Assembly: GCF_000379765.1 (NCBI RefSeq)
Contig: NZ_KB903454.1
Coordinates: 248,001-312,000 of the forward strand
From: Flexithrix dorotheae DSM 6795
GTDB taxonomy: Bacteria; Bacteroidota; Bacteroidia; Cytophagales; Flammeovirgaceae
Reading direction: 5' to 3'
Length of the DNA: 64,000 bases
Below, one piece after another: positions 7,662 through 15,229 of this stretch. Positions within the stretch are counted from its first letter, which is position 1. Each line of letters begins with the position of its first letter. The position numbers and the translations under genes are program-made. The notes beneath the pieces were generated by a model. The model was not told the origin of the DNA. It worked only from the letters and a program-made list of their open reading frames with translations, and searched no databases.

Positions 7662-8564
7662 TTAAATTTTATCAATCAAAAATGCAATCTGAATAATGGG
7701 AAGATAAAAAAAGGAGCCAAACATGATTTTTTTAGCGGCTTCCTTCGATCCCGATTTTAGAAGCTTGAATGCAAGAAAGATAAAAAACACCCCACTGATA
7801 ATGGCGACCATCGCAGATACCATTCCGGTCATTCCGTATTGGGCGGGTAAAATTCCCAAGGGAATTAAAAACAGGGTGTATAAAAAAATCTGAAGTGCCG
7901 ATTTGAAATTTTTACCTCCTGCAGAAGGCAACATTTTAAACCCGGCTTTATCGTAATCATCGAAACCAATCCAGGCAATAGACCAAAAATGAGGAAATTG
8001 CCAGATAAACTGAATACTAAAAATAATAAAAGCTTCTGTGGAAAATGATCCGGTGCAGGCTACCCAGCCTATAAGCGGAGGGAAAGCCCCTGGAAAAGCC
8101 CCTACAAAAACAGAAATGGGCGAAATTTGCTTTAATGGCGTATATACAAATGCATATAATATTAAAGAGAATAATGAAAGCCCTGCCACCAAAGGACTTA
8201 CAAACCAGACTAATAAAGCACTTCCCAAAGCTGCAAGCACCATTGAATAAATGATGGCTTCAGAAACGGATAACCTTCCGGTGGGTAATGGACGATCTTT
8301 GGTACGGGCCATTAATTTATCCAAATCCTTTTCGATTATCTGGTTGATGGTATTGGCAGATCCAGTGATAAAAAAGCTACCTAATAGAAACATACCAAGC
8401 CTGGTCCAGTCAAATGCTCCCTGCTGAGCTAAACCATATCCAAACATTCCCGAAAACACCACAAGGGCCGAAAGCCTGAATTTCAATAATTGAAAATACT
8501 GTTTAGCTTTCCAACTTATTCCTTCAATTGCCAATTCCTTTATTTCTGAATTTTCTGTTATCAT
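7662..8564 (-). CDS. ctaB: Protoheme IX farnesyltransferase (heme O synthase)
   Basis: This 300-residue UbiA-family prenyltransferase has eight or nine membrane segments. It attaches farnesyl to heme B to form heme O, the precursor of heme A for the oxidase. The first aspartate-rich motif is seen in ANTINQIIEKDLDKLMARTK (about 95-115), followed by RPLPTGR. The second site is FDDYDKAGFKMLP (about 205-217). It is the first gene of the minus-strand oxidase cluster, and a TATCTTTG -7 box lies about 150 bases upstream. Confidence 0.93.
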   Translation of the reverse strand: MITENSEIKELAIEGISWKAKQYFQLLKFRLSALVVFSGMFGYGLAQQGAFDWTRLGMFLLGSFFITGSANTINQIIEKDLDKLMARTKDRPLPTGRLSVSEAIIYSMVLAALGSALLVWFVSPLVAGLSLFSLILYAFVYTPLKQISPISVFVGAFPGAFPPLIGWVACTGSFSTEAFIIFSIQFIWQFPHFWSIAWIGFDDYDKAGFKMLPSAGGKNFKSALQIFLYTLFLIPLGILPAQYGMTGMVSAMVAIISGVFFIFLAFKLLKSGSKEAAKKIMFGSFFYLPIIQIAFLIDKI

Positions 8565-8963
8565 AAATGATGCTTTTTCGAAAGAGAATTTTAGCCAGCT
8601 TATGGATTAAAATCAAGGACGTTGATTTTGAACAATTTATGGTTTTTAATTTCAATTCAATCCAAAAAAAATGGTGGATAAAATATCACCTTCGTTGTGC
8701 AAAAATTTCCGCAAAGATAGTACTTATAGATTTTTATACCCAACAAAATTGCTTGTGACCTTACATTATTTTTAAATTAAAATTTCTCTCTAAAAATTAA
8801 GCTAATGATTATGTGGTTTCGATTATGGTAATAACACTTAAATCCAGTTTCTGTTTAGGATTAATATCTAATTTCAACCACTTACTTTTTTAAATTTTCA
8901 AAAATGAAATCTACCTGTAATTCTTTTGTTAATTTTCCAGCATAATCTGTAACATTGTCATTC
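8565..8963. other. Intergenic region between ctaB and the hydrolase gene (divergent)
   Basis: This 399-base AT-rich stretch should hold promoters for both flanking genes. The only element I can support is the minus-strand -7 box at 8712-8719. A 27-codon minus-strand frame at 8882-8965 starts on top of the hydrolase start and is not credible on present evidence. Confidence 0.6.
8712..8719 (-). promoter_or_regulatory. -7 box for the ctaB-cox cluster
   Basis: TATCTTTG on the minus strand matches TAnnTTTG exactly. It predicts a leader of about 140 bases before ctaB. A TTTG lies further upstream (8744-8747), but the spacing of 24 is long. Confidence 0.45.
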
Positions 8964-9908
8964 ATGAAAAAGAAAATCTTAATCATCATTACAGTTCTAT
9001 TTATTTCCCTGAATTTTGTCGCTTACCAACACGCCTATCATTTTACCCATTTTTCTGATACTGTTCGCACGAAAACAAAAATCACTTCAGCAACACCATT
9101 CTCCACAAAACTAATGGTTCTTTTAAATGGCATTGAAAATCCCCGACCGGAAAATAAGGAACAACCAGTCAGACCATTCCAAACAATAGAAATAGCCAGT
9201 AATAATAAACTGGAAGCCTGGGTAATGGAATCAGATAAGCCTACCGGAACGGTTATTTTATTCCATGGATATACCGGACATAAATCGAAATTACTGGAGG
9301 AAGCTTATGCTTTTATGGATATGGGACTGAATACTGTAATGGTGGATTTTCCCGGATCTGGAGGTTCGGAAGGAAATACTACTGCTATTGGCTATCATGA
9401 AGCAGCGGATGTTTTAGCCAGTTTTCAAGCCGTTGAACAGTTATTTCCCAATCAACCCATTTATTTATATGGTGTTTCTATGGGTGCTGCCGCCATTTTA
9501 AGAGCAGAAGCTATTCACCAACTAAAACCTGCAGGTATCATTCTGGAATGCCCCTTTGCCAGCTTATTGGAAACCACCAAAAATCGTTTTAGAATCATGA
9601 AAGTTCCTACCTTCCCATTTTCCCAAATGCTGGTTTTCTGGGGAGGAACACAATTAGGTTTCTGGGGATTTTCCCACAACCCGGCCGATTATGCCAAATC
9701 GGTAGAAGTCCCCACCTTATTAATGTATGGACTGGAAGATGACAGGGTTTCCCTGGAAGCTACAAAATCTATTTATGGAAATCTTTCCGGGATAAAAAAA
9801 TTGAGAACTTTCGAAGGTATTGGGCACAAACTTTATTATGAACAATACCCTGTAGAGTGGATGGGTGAAATTAGGGAATTCATAAAAGCATCTACAGCAA
9901 TACAATAG
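8964..9908 (+). CDS. Alpha/beta hydrolase, exported or membrane-anchored
   Basis: The protein has 314 residues from the ATG at 8964. A TTG nine bases upstream would add three residues, but the ATG gives a clean signal or anchor sequence MKKKILIIITVLFISLN. The fold is the alpha/beta hydrolase type: oxyanion region FHGYTGHKSK, nucleophile elbow YGVSMGAAA with Ser near residue 172, acid in MYGLEDDRV, and histidine in GIGHKLYY near the C-terminus. It resembles the BEM46/YfhR-like serine hydrolases of unknown substrate. It stands alone, with ruvC starting 48 bases after it. Confidence 0.8.
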   Translation: MKKKILIIITVLFISLNFVAYQHAYHFTHFSDTVRTKTKITSATPFSTKLMVLLNGIENPRPENKEQPVRPFQTIEIASNNKLEAWVMESDKPTGTVILFHGYTGHKSKLLEEAYAFMDMGLNTVMVDFPGSGGSEGNTTAIGYHEAADVLASFQAVEQLFPNQPIYLYGVSMGAAAILRAEAIHQLKPAGIILECPFASLLETTKNRFRIMKVPTFPFSQMLVFWGGTQLGFWGFSHNPADYAKSVEVPTLLMYGLEDDRVSLEATKSIYGNLSGIKKLRTFEGIGHKLYYEQYPVEWMGEIREFIKASTAIQ

Positions 9909-9924
9909 GTTTTCTTTAAATCAT

Positions 9925-9932
9925 TAACTTTG
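9925..9932 (+). promoter_or_regulatory. -7 box upstream of ruvC
   Basis: TAACTTTG matches TAnnTTTG exactly and lies 24 bases before the ruvC ATG. No clear TTTG -33 box was seen. Confidence 0.4.
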
Positions 9933-9956
9933 CCTTCAACCAAAATTTAAAATATC

Positions 9957-10520
9957 ATGCCTACCCAAAAAGTCATCCAGGAGAAAATAATATTAGGAGT
10001 CGATCCGGGAACCAATGTGATGGGTTATGGGGTGATATTAATTAAAAAAAACAAACCAAGTTTGTTGCAATATGGCGTAATTCATTTGAGTAAGTATGAA
10101 ACACATGCCCTGAAGCTCAAAAAGATTTATGAAAGAATATTGCAACTCATCAAAGATTACAGCCCGGATGAAATGGCACTTGAGGCACCTTTTTATGGTA
10201 AAAATGTACAGTCCATGCTAAAACTGGGAAGGGCTCAGGGAGTAGCGATGGCTGCCGCACTTTCACTGGAAATTCCCATTGTAGAGTATGCCCCCAAGAA
10301 AGTAAAACAATCGGTAACGGGAAATGGAAATGCCTCTAAAGAACAGGTAGCCAGCATGATTATGAGCATACTGAATTTTAAGATTGAGGAAAACAGCATG
10401 CTTGATGCCACCGATGCCCTTGGAGTGGCTTTATGCCATTTTTACCAAAGGGGAAACAACACCCCAAAATCCAAATCATGGAAAGCCTTTTTATCGGAAA
10501 ATCCCGGGAGAGTGAAGTAA
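9957..10520 (+). CDS. ruvC: Crossover junction endodeoxyribonuclease RuvC
   Basis: This 187-residue RuvC resolvase cuts Holliday junctions at the end of homologous recombination. The acidic catalytic residues are all present: D16 in GVDPGTNVMGYGV, E76 in ALEAPFYGKNVQS, and D150 and D153 in LDATDALGVALCH. The length is normal for RuvC. RuvA and RuvB are not adjacent, which is common in Bacteroidota. The gene is followed by an array of small hairpins (10546-10668). Confidence 0.95.
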   Translation: MPTQKVIQEKIILGVDPGTNVMGYGVILIKKNKPSLLQYGVIHLSKYETHALKLKKIYERILQLIKDYSPDEMALEAPFYGKNVQSMLKLGRAQGVAMAAALSLEIPIVEYAPKKVKQSVTGNGNASKEQVASMIMSILNFKIEENSMLDATDALGVALCHFYQRGNNTPKSKSWKAFLSENPGRVK

Positions 10521-10545
10521 ACCTGCTTTTGTCCCACTCATATCT

Positions 10546-10668
10546 GGCTAAAGTTTACAACTTTAGCCTAAAAATAAAATCCAGATTGTATCTGGATTAA
10601 AAGTACGGAAGTTACAAACTTCCAAATATTAGTTGGGCTTAAGTAGTCGCTAAGCTTATACTTAAGCC
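10546..10668. repeat. REP-like array of four small hairpins
   Basis: Four successive inverted repeats lie between two convergent genes. They are 10546-10568 (10-bp stem, GGCTAAAGTT with AACTTTAGCC), 10578-10598 (9-bp stem, AATCCAGAT with ATCTGGATT), 10607-10623 (7-bp stem, GGAAGTT with AACTTCC) and 10636-10668 (10-bp stem, GGCTTAAGTA with TACTTAAGCC, 13-base loop). All stems are perfect. None has a proper T-tract, so this looks like a REP/BIME-type repeat cluster more than a standard terminator, though it may also protect or end transcripts. Confidence 0.6.
10640..10668 (+). repeat. Direct repeat, left copy, flanking the HExxH/SpoU gene pair
   Basis: A 29-base sequence beginning TAAGTAGTCGCTA is matched at 12012-12040 in the same orientation. 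The first 13 bases are identical and about 23 of 29 agree overall. The two copies bracket the two minus-strand genes 10684-11982. Confidence 0.55.
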
Positions 10669-10683
10669 AGTGGAGGAAAAACA

Positions 10684-11433
10684 TTAAAATGGTATTAAAC
10701 CATATTCTTTTAAACTTTCCCTCAAATTTTCGGCATATTGATTTGCAAAGGTTTCTTTTTCTTTCGAAGGCAATGAAAAGTAATAATTATACCTTTTATC
10801 CCATTCCTCAATTTCTTCCTCATCCAAACCTGGTTTTTCTACTATATTCATATAATGTACATAGTGCCCAAATTCATGAAATATAGTTCTAAATAACTGG
10901 GTAGATCTGACATTTTGCAAACTCAATTCTATAGTAAAATGTCTTTTATCCTCCACAAACAAATGACCATCTTCCTTTAATCTTTCAACCTCTAATCTGG
11001 AATCAGGAGAAAGCTTTTTAGGCCATTTTAATGGTTTAGTGTAATTTTGGGATTCTAAAATAATTGCAGGAAAAAATTCATTTTCAAATTCATAAGAATA
11101 CATTAACTTCCCCCAAACTGGCGAAAGCAAATTTTCTTTATGTTTTGGCTGTCTTAAAATTATGTATTTAAGTTCTCCATAATCTTCTTTAGGGACTAAA
11201 TTAATTAGTCTAACAATATCCTCCAGTGAACAAGCATGGGAATACTTCTTATTCGTTTCTTCCTCAATTATGATAAACTCATGATTATTAATTACCCTCT
11301 TAGTTTTTTTATAATTCCCCAATCGTTCACAAAAATGTCTGACATCCGGATCGGGAATAACAAGTTTATTACTTTTCCCAACACCTTGTTTTCCCGTTCC
11401 GATATTTTTATTTCTTCTGATTGGGTTCAACAT
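10684..11433 (-). CDS. Hypothetical protein with HExxH zincin-like motif
   Basis: I do not recognise a named family for this 249-residue protein. It has no signal peptide and should be cytoplasmic. Residues 183-194 read TIFHEFGHYVHY, a metal-binding HExxH (H186, E187, H190), and a later KETFANQYAENL (about 226-237) could supply a third acidic ligand, as in gluzincin peptidases. The N-terminus is basic (about 1-23), and a middle segment of strands and charged residues (about 85-170) precedes the motif. The gene follows a SpoU methyltransferase after 24 bases on the same strand, so they may be co-transcribed. Peptidase activity is inferred from the motif only. Confidence 0.7.
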   Translation of the reverse strand: MLNPIRRNKNIGTGKQGVGKSNKLVIPDPDVRHFCERLGNYKKTKRVINNHEFIIIEEETNKKYSHACSLEDIVRLINLVPKEDYGELKYIILRQPKHKENLLSPVWGKLMYSYEFENEFFPAIILESQNYTKPLKWPKKLSPDSRLEVERLKEDGHLFVEDKRHFTIELSLQNVRSTQLFRTIFHEFGHYVHYMNIVEKPGLDEEEIEEWDKRYNYYFSLPSKEKETFANQYAENLRESLKEYGLIPF

Positions 11434-11457
11434 TTTTTCCGATGTAAAATATTCTTA

Positions 11458-11982
11458 TTAAGAATTTGGTGAAGATGCTTGATTTTCAACTTTAAAGGTT
11501 GATCCACTTATTGAATTTACAGGATAATTTTGATGCCTACAAAATTCAAACTGTGCAATAGAAGCAGAAATGGAAACATTTAAACATTCCACAGTGCCAA
11601 ATTGAGGAATGAACAATACATCATCACATTTTTGCAAGAATTCCTTTTCGATTCCTTTTCCCTCACTTCCCAATATCAAATTGCAATTGTGCTGAAATTC
11701 ATATTCTGTAATGTTTGTAGCACTCTCATCAATTTCAATTGCCAGATTTAATAATTCATTTTTCTTGGACCATTCAAAAAACTCACTCTCTTCCTTAAAA
11801 TTTAAGATATCACATTTTGATTCCAATTTTCTGGAAAATGCCTGAGAACCATGCTTAAAATTCCAAGGTTTGTCATAACCAACAAATACAATTTTATTCC
11901 CATTAAAAGCTACATGAGATCGAATTATCATTCCTACATTTTTAGGACTTTGCACATTTAATAAAACCGTATTAAAGATCAT
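11458..11982 (-). CDS. SpoU/TrmH-family RNA 2'-O-methyltransferase
   Basis: This 174-residue protein has the size of a SPOUT domain alone. SpoU motifs appear in order: NVQSPKNVGMIIRS (motif 1, about 8-21), LILGSEGKGIEKEF (motif 2, about 101-114) and the C-terminal ECLNVSISASIAQFEF (motif 3). Together they form the trefoil-knot S-adenosylmethionine site. It should methylate ribose in tRNA or rRNA; the target cannot be read from sequence. A second SpoU-family gene lies at 40191-40943. It is the upstream member of the pair with the HExxH gene. Confidence 0.85.
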   Translation of the reverse strand: MIFNTVLLNVQSPKNVGMIIRSHVAFNGNKIVFVGYDKPWNFKHGSQAFSRKLESKCDILNFKEESEFFEWSKKNELLNLAIEIDESATNITEYEFQHNCNLILGSEGKGIEKEFLQKCDDVLFIPQFGTVECLNVSISASIAQFEFCRHQNYPVNSISGSTFKVENQASSPNS

Positions 11983-12011
11983 GAATTAAATTTTTAGAAG
12001 AAACTCAGTTC

Positions 12012-12040
12012 TAAGTAGTCGCTAGGTAAATATTTAAGCT
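12012..12040 (+). repeat. Direct repeat, right copy, flanking the HExxH/SpoU gene pair
   Basis: Partner of 10640-10668. It shares TAAGTAGTCGCTA exactly and the ending TTAAGC, but it has lost the inverted-repeat pairing of the left copy. Confidence 0.55.
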
Positions 12041-12056
12041 AACTACAAAGATAAAT

Positions 12057-13526
12057 TCACCCAGTAGTTTTCATCGAATAGAAAAACACATTCCCAAAGC
12101 CAATGGCCAGCATAATGTGGAAAATGATTAATCCAAAATCATTAAAATAAAACCCAATTCCTATTCCAGCCAGAAAATATAAAACCAGCAGACCTTCCAG
12201 GATATTTAGCCAACTAAAGTTTTGCTTAATGTAAATATTTCCTTTCCAGCTATCGGAAACCTGTTGGATATTGAATTTAGGAGTTCTAACAAAAGGGGAT
12301 TTGAAGCCTAAAAAACCTTCTAGCACTGCAATTGAATTGTGAAGAGAAAGTCCCATAGAAATCATGAGAAACATGGGAAAAACTTTAATATAATAGCCAA
12401 ATGTATTTTGGGGCACAAATTCTTTGGTGGCTACCCAATAGAAAAAACTAATGGAAAAGAACCCCACTAAAAGTATCCCTCCAATATTGATCAACCAGTT
12501 CAATTCCGGATGAGCATATTTTACAAAAAGCATAGGAATGCTGAACAATGCGGCTATAAGTAAAAACAAAAAGACCGAACTATTCAACAAATGAAAAAAC
12601 GCATGCACCTTGCTGGGAAACGAAATCCCGGACTTTAAAACTGTACCCAAATGCTTTTTGGCAGATTCTGCTGCACCTTTATTCCACCGAAATTGCTGAG
12701 ATTTTATGGCAGGCATGTAAACCGGCAATTCGGCAGGAGATTCAACCTTTTCCAAATATTTAAATCTCCAGCCCTTCATTTGTGCCCTATAGCTCAAATC
12801 TAAATCTTCGGTAAGTGTATCGGGTTGCCAGTTTCCCGCATCATAAATACATTTTTTTCGCCACACCCCACCGGTACCATTAAAATTAATAAAACTTCCG
12901 GCAGCACTCCTCCCGACTTGTTCTATAGTAAAATGCGCATCCAAACCGAAAGCCTGCAATTTGGTTAAAATGGAATAATCTTTATTTACATGCCCCCAGC
13001 GGGTTTGGACCACTCCTATATTTTCATCTTCCAAAAAATAGGGCACTGTAAGTTTCAAAAAGTCTGGTCTGGGAAGAAAATCAGCATCAAAAATGGCTAT
13101 AAACTCTCCTTTGGCGATATCCAATCCATATTCCAAAGCTCCTGCCTTAAACCCTACCCTGTCCGGTCTTCTGATATGTTGAATATCAATTCCTTTTTCC
13201 TGATAATACTGTACCTTTTTGGCAATTAGGTCAACCGTTTCATCAGTAGAATCATCTAAAATCTGAATTTCCATTTTATCCAATGGATATTCGAAACAGG
13301 CTATGGTGTCGATCAGCCTTTCCACCACATATTTTTCATTGTAAATGGGTAACTGCACTGTTACTGCGGGTAATTTATCCTCCTGTATTCCGTCTTCAAC
13401 GAGGCTTAATTCCCTGCTTTTTTTCTTGCTTTTCAGGTACTGGAGTGTCAGGTGCAACTGACCCAGGCTGAAAAGGAAGATAAATAATAAACTAGATGAA
13501 TATATGATCAGAATTAAATATTCCAT
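12057..13526 (-). CDS. Membrane GT2 glycosyltransferase, cellulose-synthase-like
   Basis: This 489-residue processive family-2 glycosyltransferase has one N-terminal membrane segment (about 4-26), a cytoplasmic GT-A domain, and four or five C-terminal segments (about 310-485). Catalytic motifs are complete: DDSTDET with D91-D92, DAD 147-149, TED 239-241 and QQFRW 277-281 (QxxRW). It should polymerise or transfer a UDP-sugar across the inner membrane. Bacteroidota homologues are annotated as cellulose-synthase-like or glucosyltransferase proteins. No c-di-GMP PilZ domain or partner subunit is adjacent, so the product is unknown. Confidence 0.87.
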   Translation of the reverse strand: MEYLILIIYSSSLLFIFLFSLGQLHLTLQYLKSKKKSRELSLVEDGIQEDKLPAVTVQLPIYNEKYVVERLIDTIACFEYPLDKMEIQILDDSTDETVDLIAKKVQYYQEKGIDIQHIRRPDRVGFKAGALEYGLDIAKGEFIAIFDADFLPRPDFLKLTVPYFLEDENIGVVQTRWGHVNKDYSILTKLQAFGLDAHFTIEQVGRSAAGSFINFNGTGGVWRKKCIYDAGNWQPDTLTEDLDLSYRAQMKGWRFKYLEKVESPAELPVYMPAIKSQQFRWNKGAAESAKKHLGTVLKSGISFPSKVHAFFHLLNSSVFLFLLIAALFSIPMLFVKYAHPELNWLINIGGILLVGFFSISFFYWVATKEFVPQNTFGYYIKVFPMFLMISMGLSLHNSIAVLEGFLGFKSPFVRTPKFNIQQVSDSWKGNIYIKQNFSWLNILEGLLVLYFLAGIGIGFYFNDFGLIIFHIMLAIGFGNVFFYSMKTTG

Positions 13527-13845
13527 ATGGATGATTACCTACACTTTTCCTCAATAATTAATAAGAGTTACTGGTACAAACTTACTAAGACTTATTCATC
13601 ATTTTTAGTCCTCTTGTTGACATTTCATGAATTTAAAGTGAATCCGGATAAAAATAATTCCAAATGAGCTGAATTTTTGGAGTCAATTGAATTTTGCACC
13701 AGTACTCATCTACACAAAGAACTACCATCTCATTATCAATCAGATATAGCAATTAAAAGGCAGTTTTTTCTGACAAGCCGATTACATATTTCAAACAACC
13801 TGTGTATATTTAGCACTTGGGTTTAATTTTAATTTTGGCTTAAAA
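13527..13845. other. Divergent promoter region, GT2 / response regulator
   Basis: These 319 bases lie between divergent genes. Apart from the minus-strand -7 box at 13577-13584 I see no RNA gene, repeat or frame of note. A TATATTTA at 13805-13812 is a near match to the plus-strand -7 consensus. Confidence 0.5.
13577..13584 (-). promoter_or_regulatory. -7 box upstream of the GT2 gene
   Basis: TAAGTTTG on the minus strand fits TAnnTTTG exactly, about 50 bases before the GT2 start. No -33 TTTG is visible. Confidence 0.35.
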
Positions 13846-15219
13846 ATGAGTAAGACGGAAGGAAAAATATTGGTGGTGGATGATGATGTGGATGTGTTAA
13901 GCACTGCAAAAATGTTTTTAAAGCAACATTTTTCCGTAGTACAAGTGGACCAACATCCTGAAAACATTCCCAAACTTCTTGCTCAGGATAATTTCGATCT
14001 CATCCTTCTGGACATGAATTTTAGCAAGGGAGATAATGATGGTGAAGAAGGACTATTTTGGCTAAATAAAATACTGGAGATCAATCCCGGAGCAGTAGTA
14101 ATTTTAATCACTGCCTATGGGGAAGTAGATTTGGCGGTAAAAGCCATTAAAAATGGCGCAGTCGATTTTGTGTTAAAACCATGGAAAAATGAAAAATTAC
14201 TGGCTACTATAAATTCATCTTTAAAGTTAAGCCGATCGAAAAAAGAAGTAGAACAATTAAAAAATACCCAAAAGAAATTGACCGAGGAGGGCAATCGTCC
14301 TTACCAGGAGTTTGTAGGGAATTCCCCGGCTATTCAGCGGGTATTTGATTTAATAGATAAGGTAGCTGCCACAGATGCTAATGTATTGATTTTAGGCGAA
14401 AACGGAACAGGTAAAGAGCTAGTAGCTAGAGCATTACACAGAAAATCACTAAGAAAAAATAATATATTTATCAGTGTGGATTTAGGTGCCATTAGCGAAA
14501 CCTTATTCGAAACTGAGTTATTTGGTCATGTGAAAGGGGCCTTTACAGATGCCAAAGAAAACAGACCGGGAAGTTTTGAACTGGCTTCCGGAGGTTCTAT
14601 ATTTTTGGATGAAATTGGTAATCTCTCTCTTCCGCTTCAGGCCAAATTGCTTACTGTTATTCAAAACAGGGAAGTTAAACGAGTTGGAGCTAACCGAAAA
14701 ACTTCCGTGGATATCCGTTTGATTTGTGCTACTAATCTCCCGCTTTACGAAATGGTAGAAACTGATGAATTCAGACAGGATTTGTTGTATAGAATTAATA
14801 CAGTGGAAATCAGGCTGCCCTCATTAAGAGAAAGAAAAGAAGATATACCGCTGCTCATCCAGCACTTTTTGGATATTTACAGTAAAAAATACAAGAAAAA
14901 CAACCTGAGAATTGATCAGGGAAGTATATCCAAATTAAAGAAATACCAATGGCCGGGAAATGTCCGGGAATTGCAGCATGCGGTAGAAAGGGCGGTGATT
15001 TTATCTACTGGAAATCAAATAAGTGCAGGAGATTTTCCTCTGGGGCCGACTCAACCTGTAAAAAATGTAGCACAGGAAATTATGACACTGGAAGACATGG
15101 AACAAAAGTTTATCAGAGAGGCGCTGGAAAGAAACTTGGGAAATGTATCCAAAACAGCAAAAGAGTTAGGCTTGACCAGAACTGCACTTTACAGAAGATT
15201 AAATAAACATGGATTGTAG
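13846..15219 (+). CDS. NtrC-family sigma-54-dependent response regulator
   Basis: The protein has 457 residues in three domains. The receiver is 8-125, with the acidic pocket at D12-D14, phospho-acceptor D56 in LILLDMNF and K111. The AAA+ sigma-54 activation domain is about 155-390, with Walker A GENGTGKE 184-191, GAFTDA 231-236 (a natural variant of GAFTGA) and Walker B IFLDEIG. The Fis-type helix-turn-helix is about 415-457, ending SKTAKELGLTRTALYRRL. It should activate sigma-54 promoters when phosphorylated. The likely partner kinase lies just downstream on the opposite strand, 10 bases away tail to tail. Confidence 0.93.
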   Translation: MSKTEGKILVVDDDVDVLSTAKMFLKQHFSVVQVDQHPENIPKLLAQDNFDLILLDMNFSKGDNDGEEGLFWLNKILEINPGAVVILITAYGEVDLAVKAIKNGAVDFVLKPWKNEKLLATINSSLKLSRSKKEVEQLKNTQKKLTEEGNRPYQEFVGNSPAIQRVFDLIDKVAATDANVLILGENGTGKELVARALHRKSLRKNNIFISVDLGAISETLFETELFGHVKGAFTDAKENRPGSFELASGGSIFLDEIGNLSLPLQAKLLTVIQNREVKRVGANRKTSVDIRLICATNLPLYEMVETDEFRQDLLYRINTVEIRLPSLRERKEDIPLLIQHFLDIYSKKYKKNNLRIDQGSISKLKKYQWPGNVRELQHAVERAVILSTGNQISAGDFPLGPTQPVKNVAQEIMTLEDMEQKFIREALERNLGNVSKTAKELGLTRTALYRRLNKHGL

Positions 15220-15229
15220 GATTTTTTTA

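Noticed and set aside
8882-8965. 27-codon minus-strand frame starting on top of the hydrolase start
   Set aside because: It overlaps the hydrolase start codon, has no known relative, and is of a length expected by chance in AT-rich DNA.
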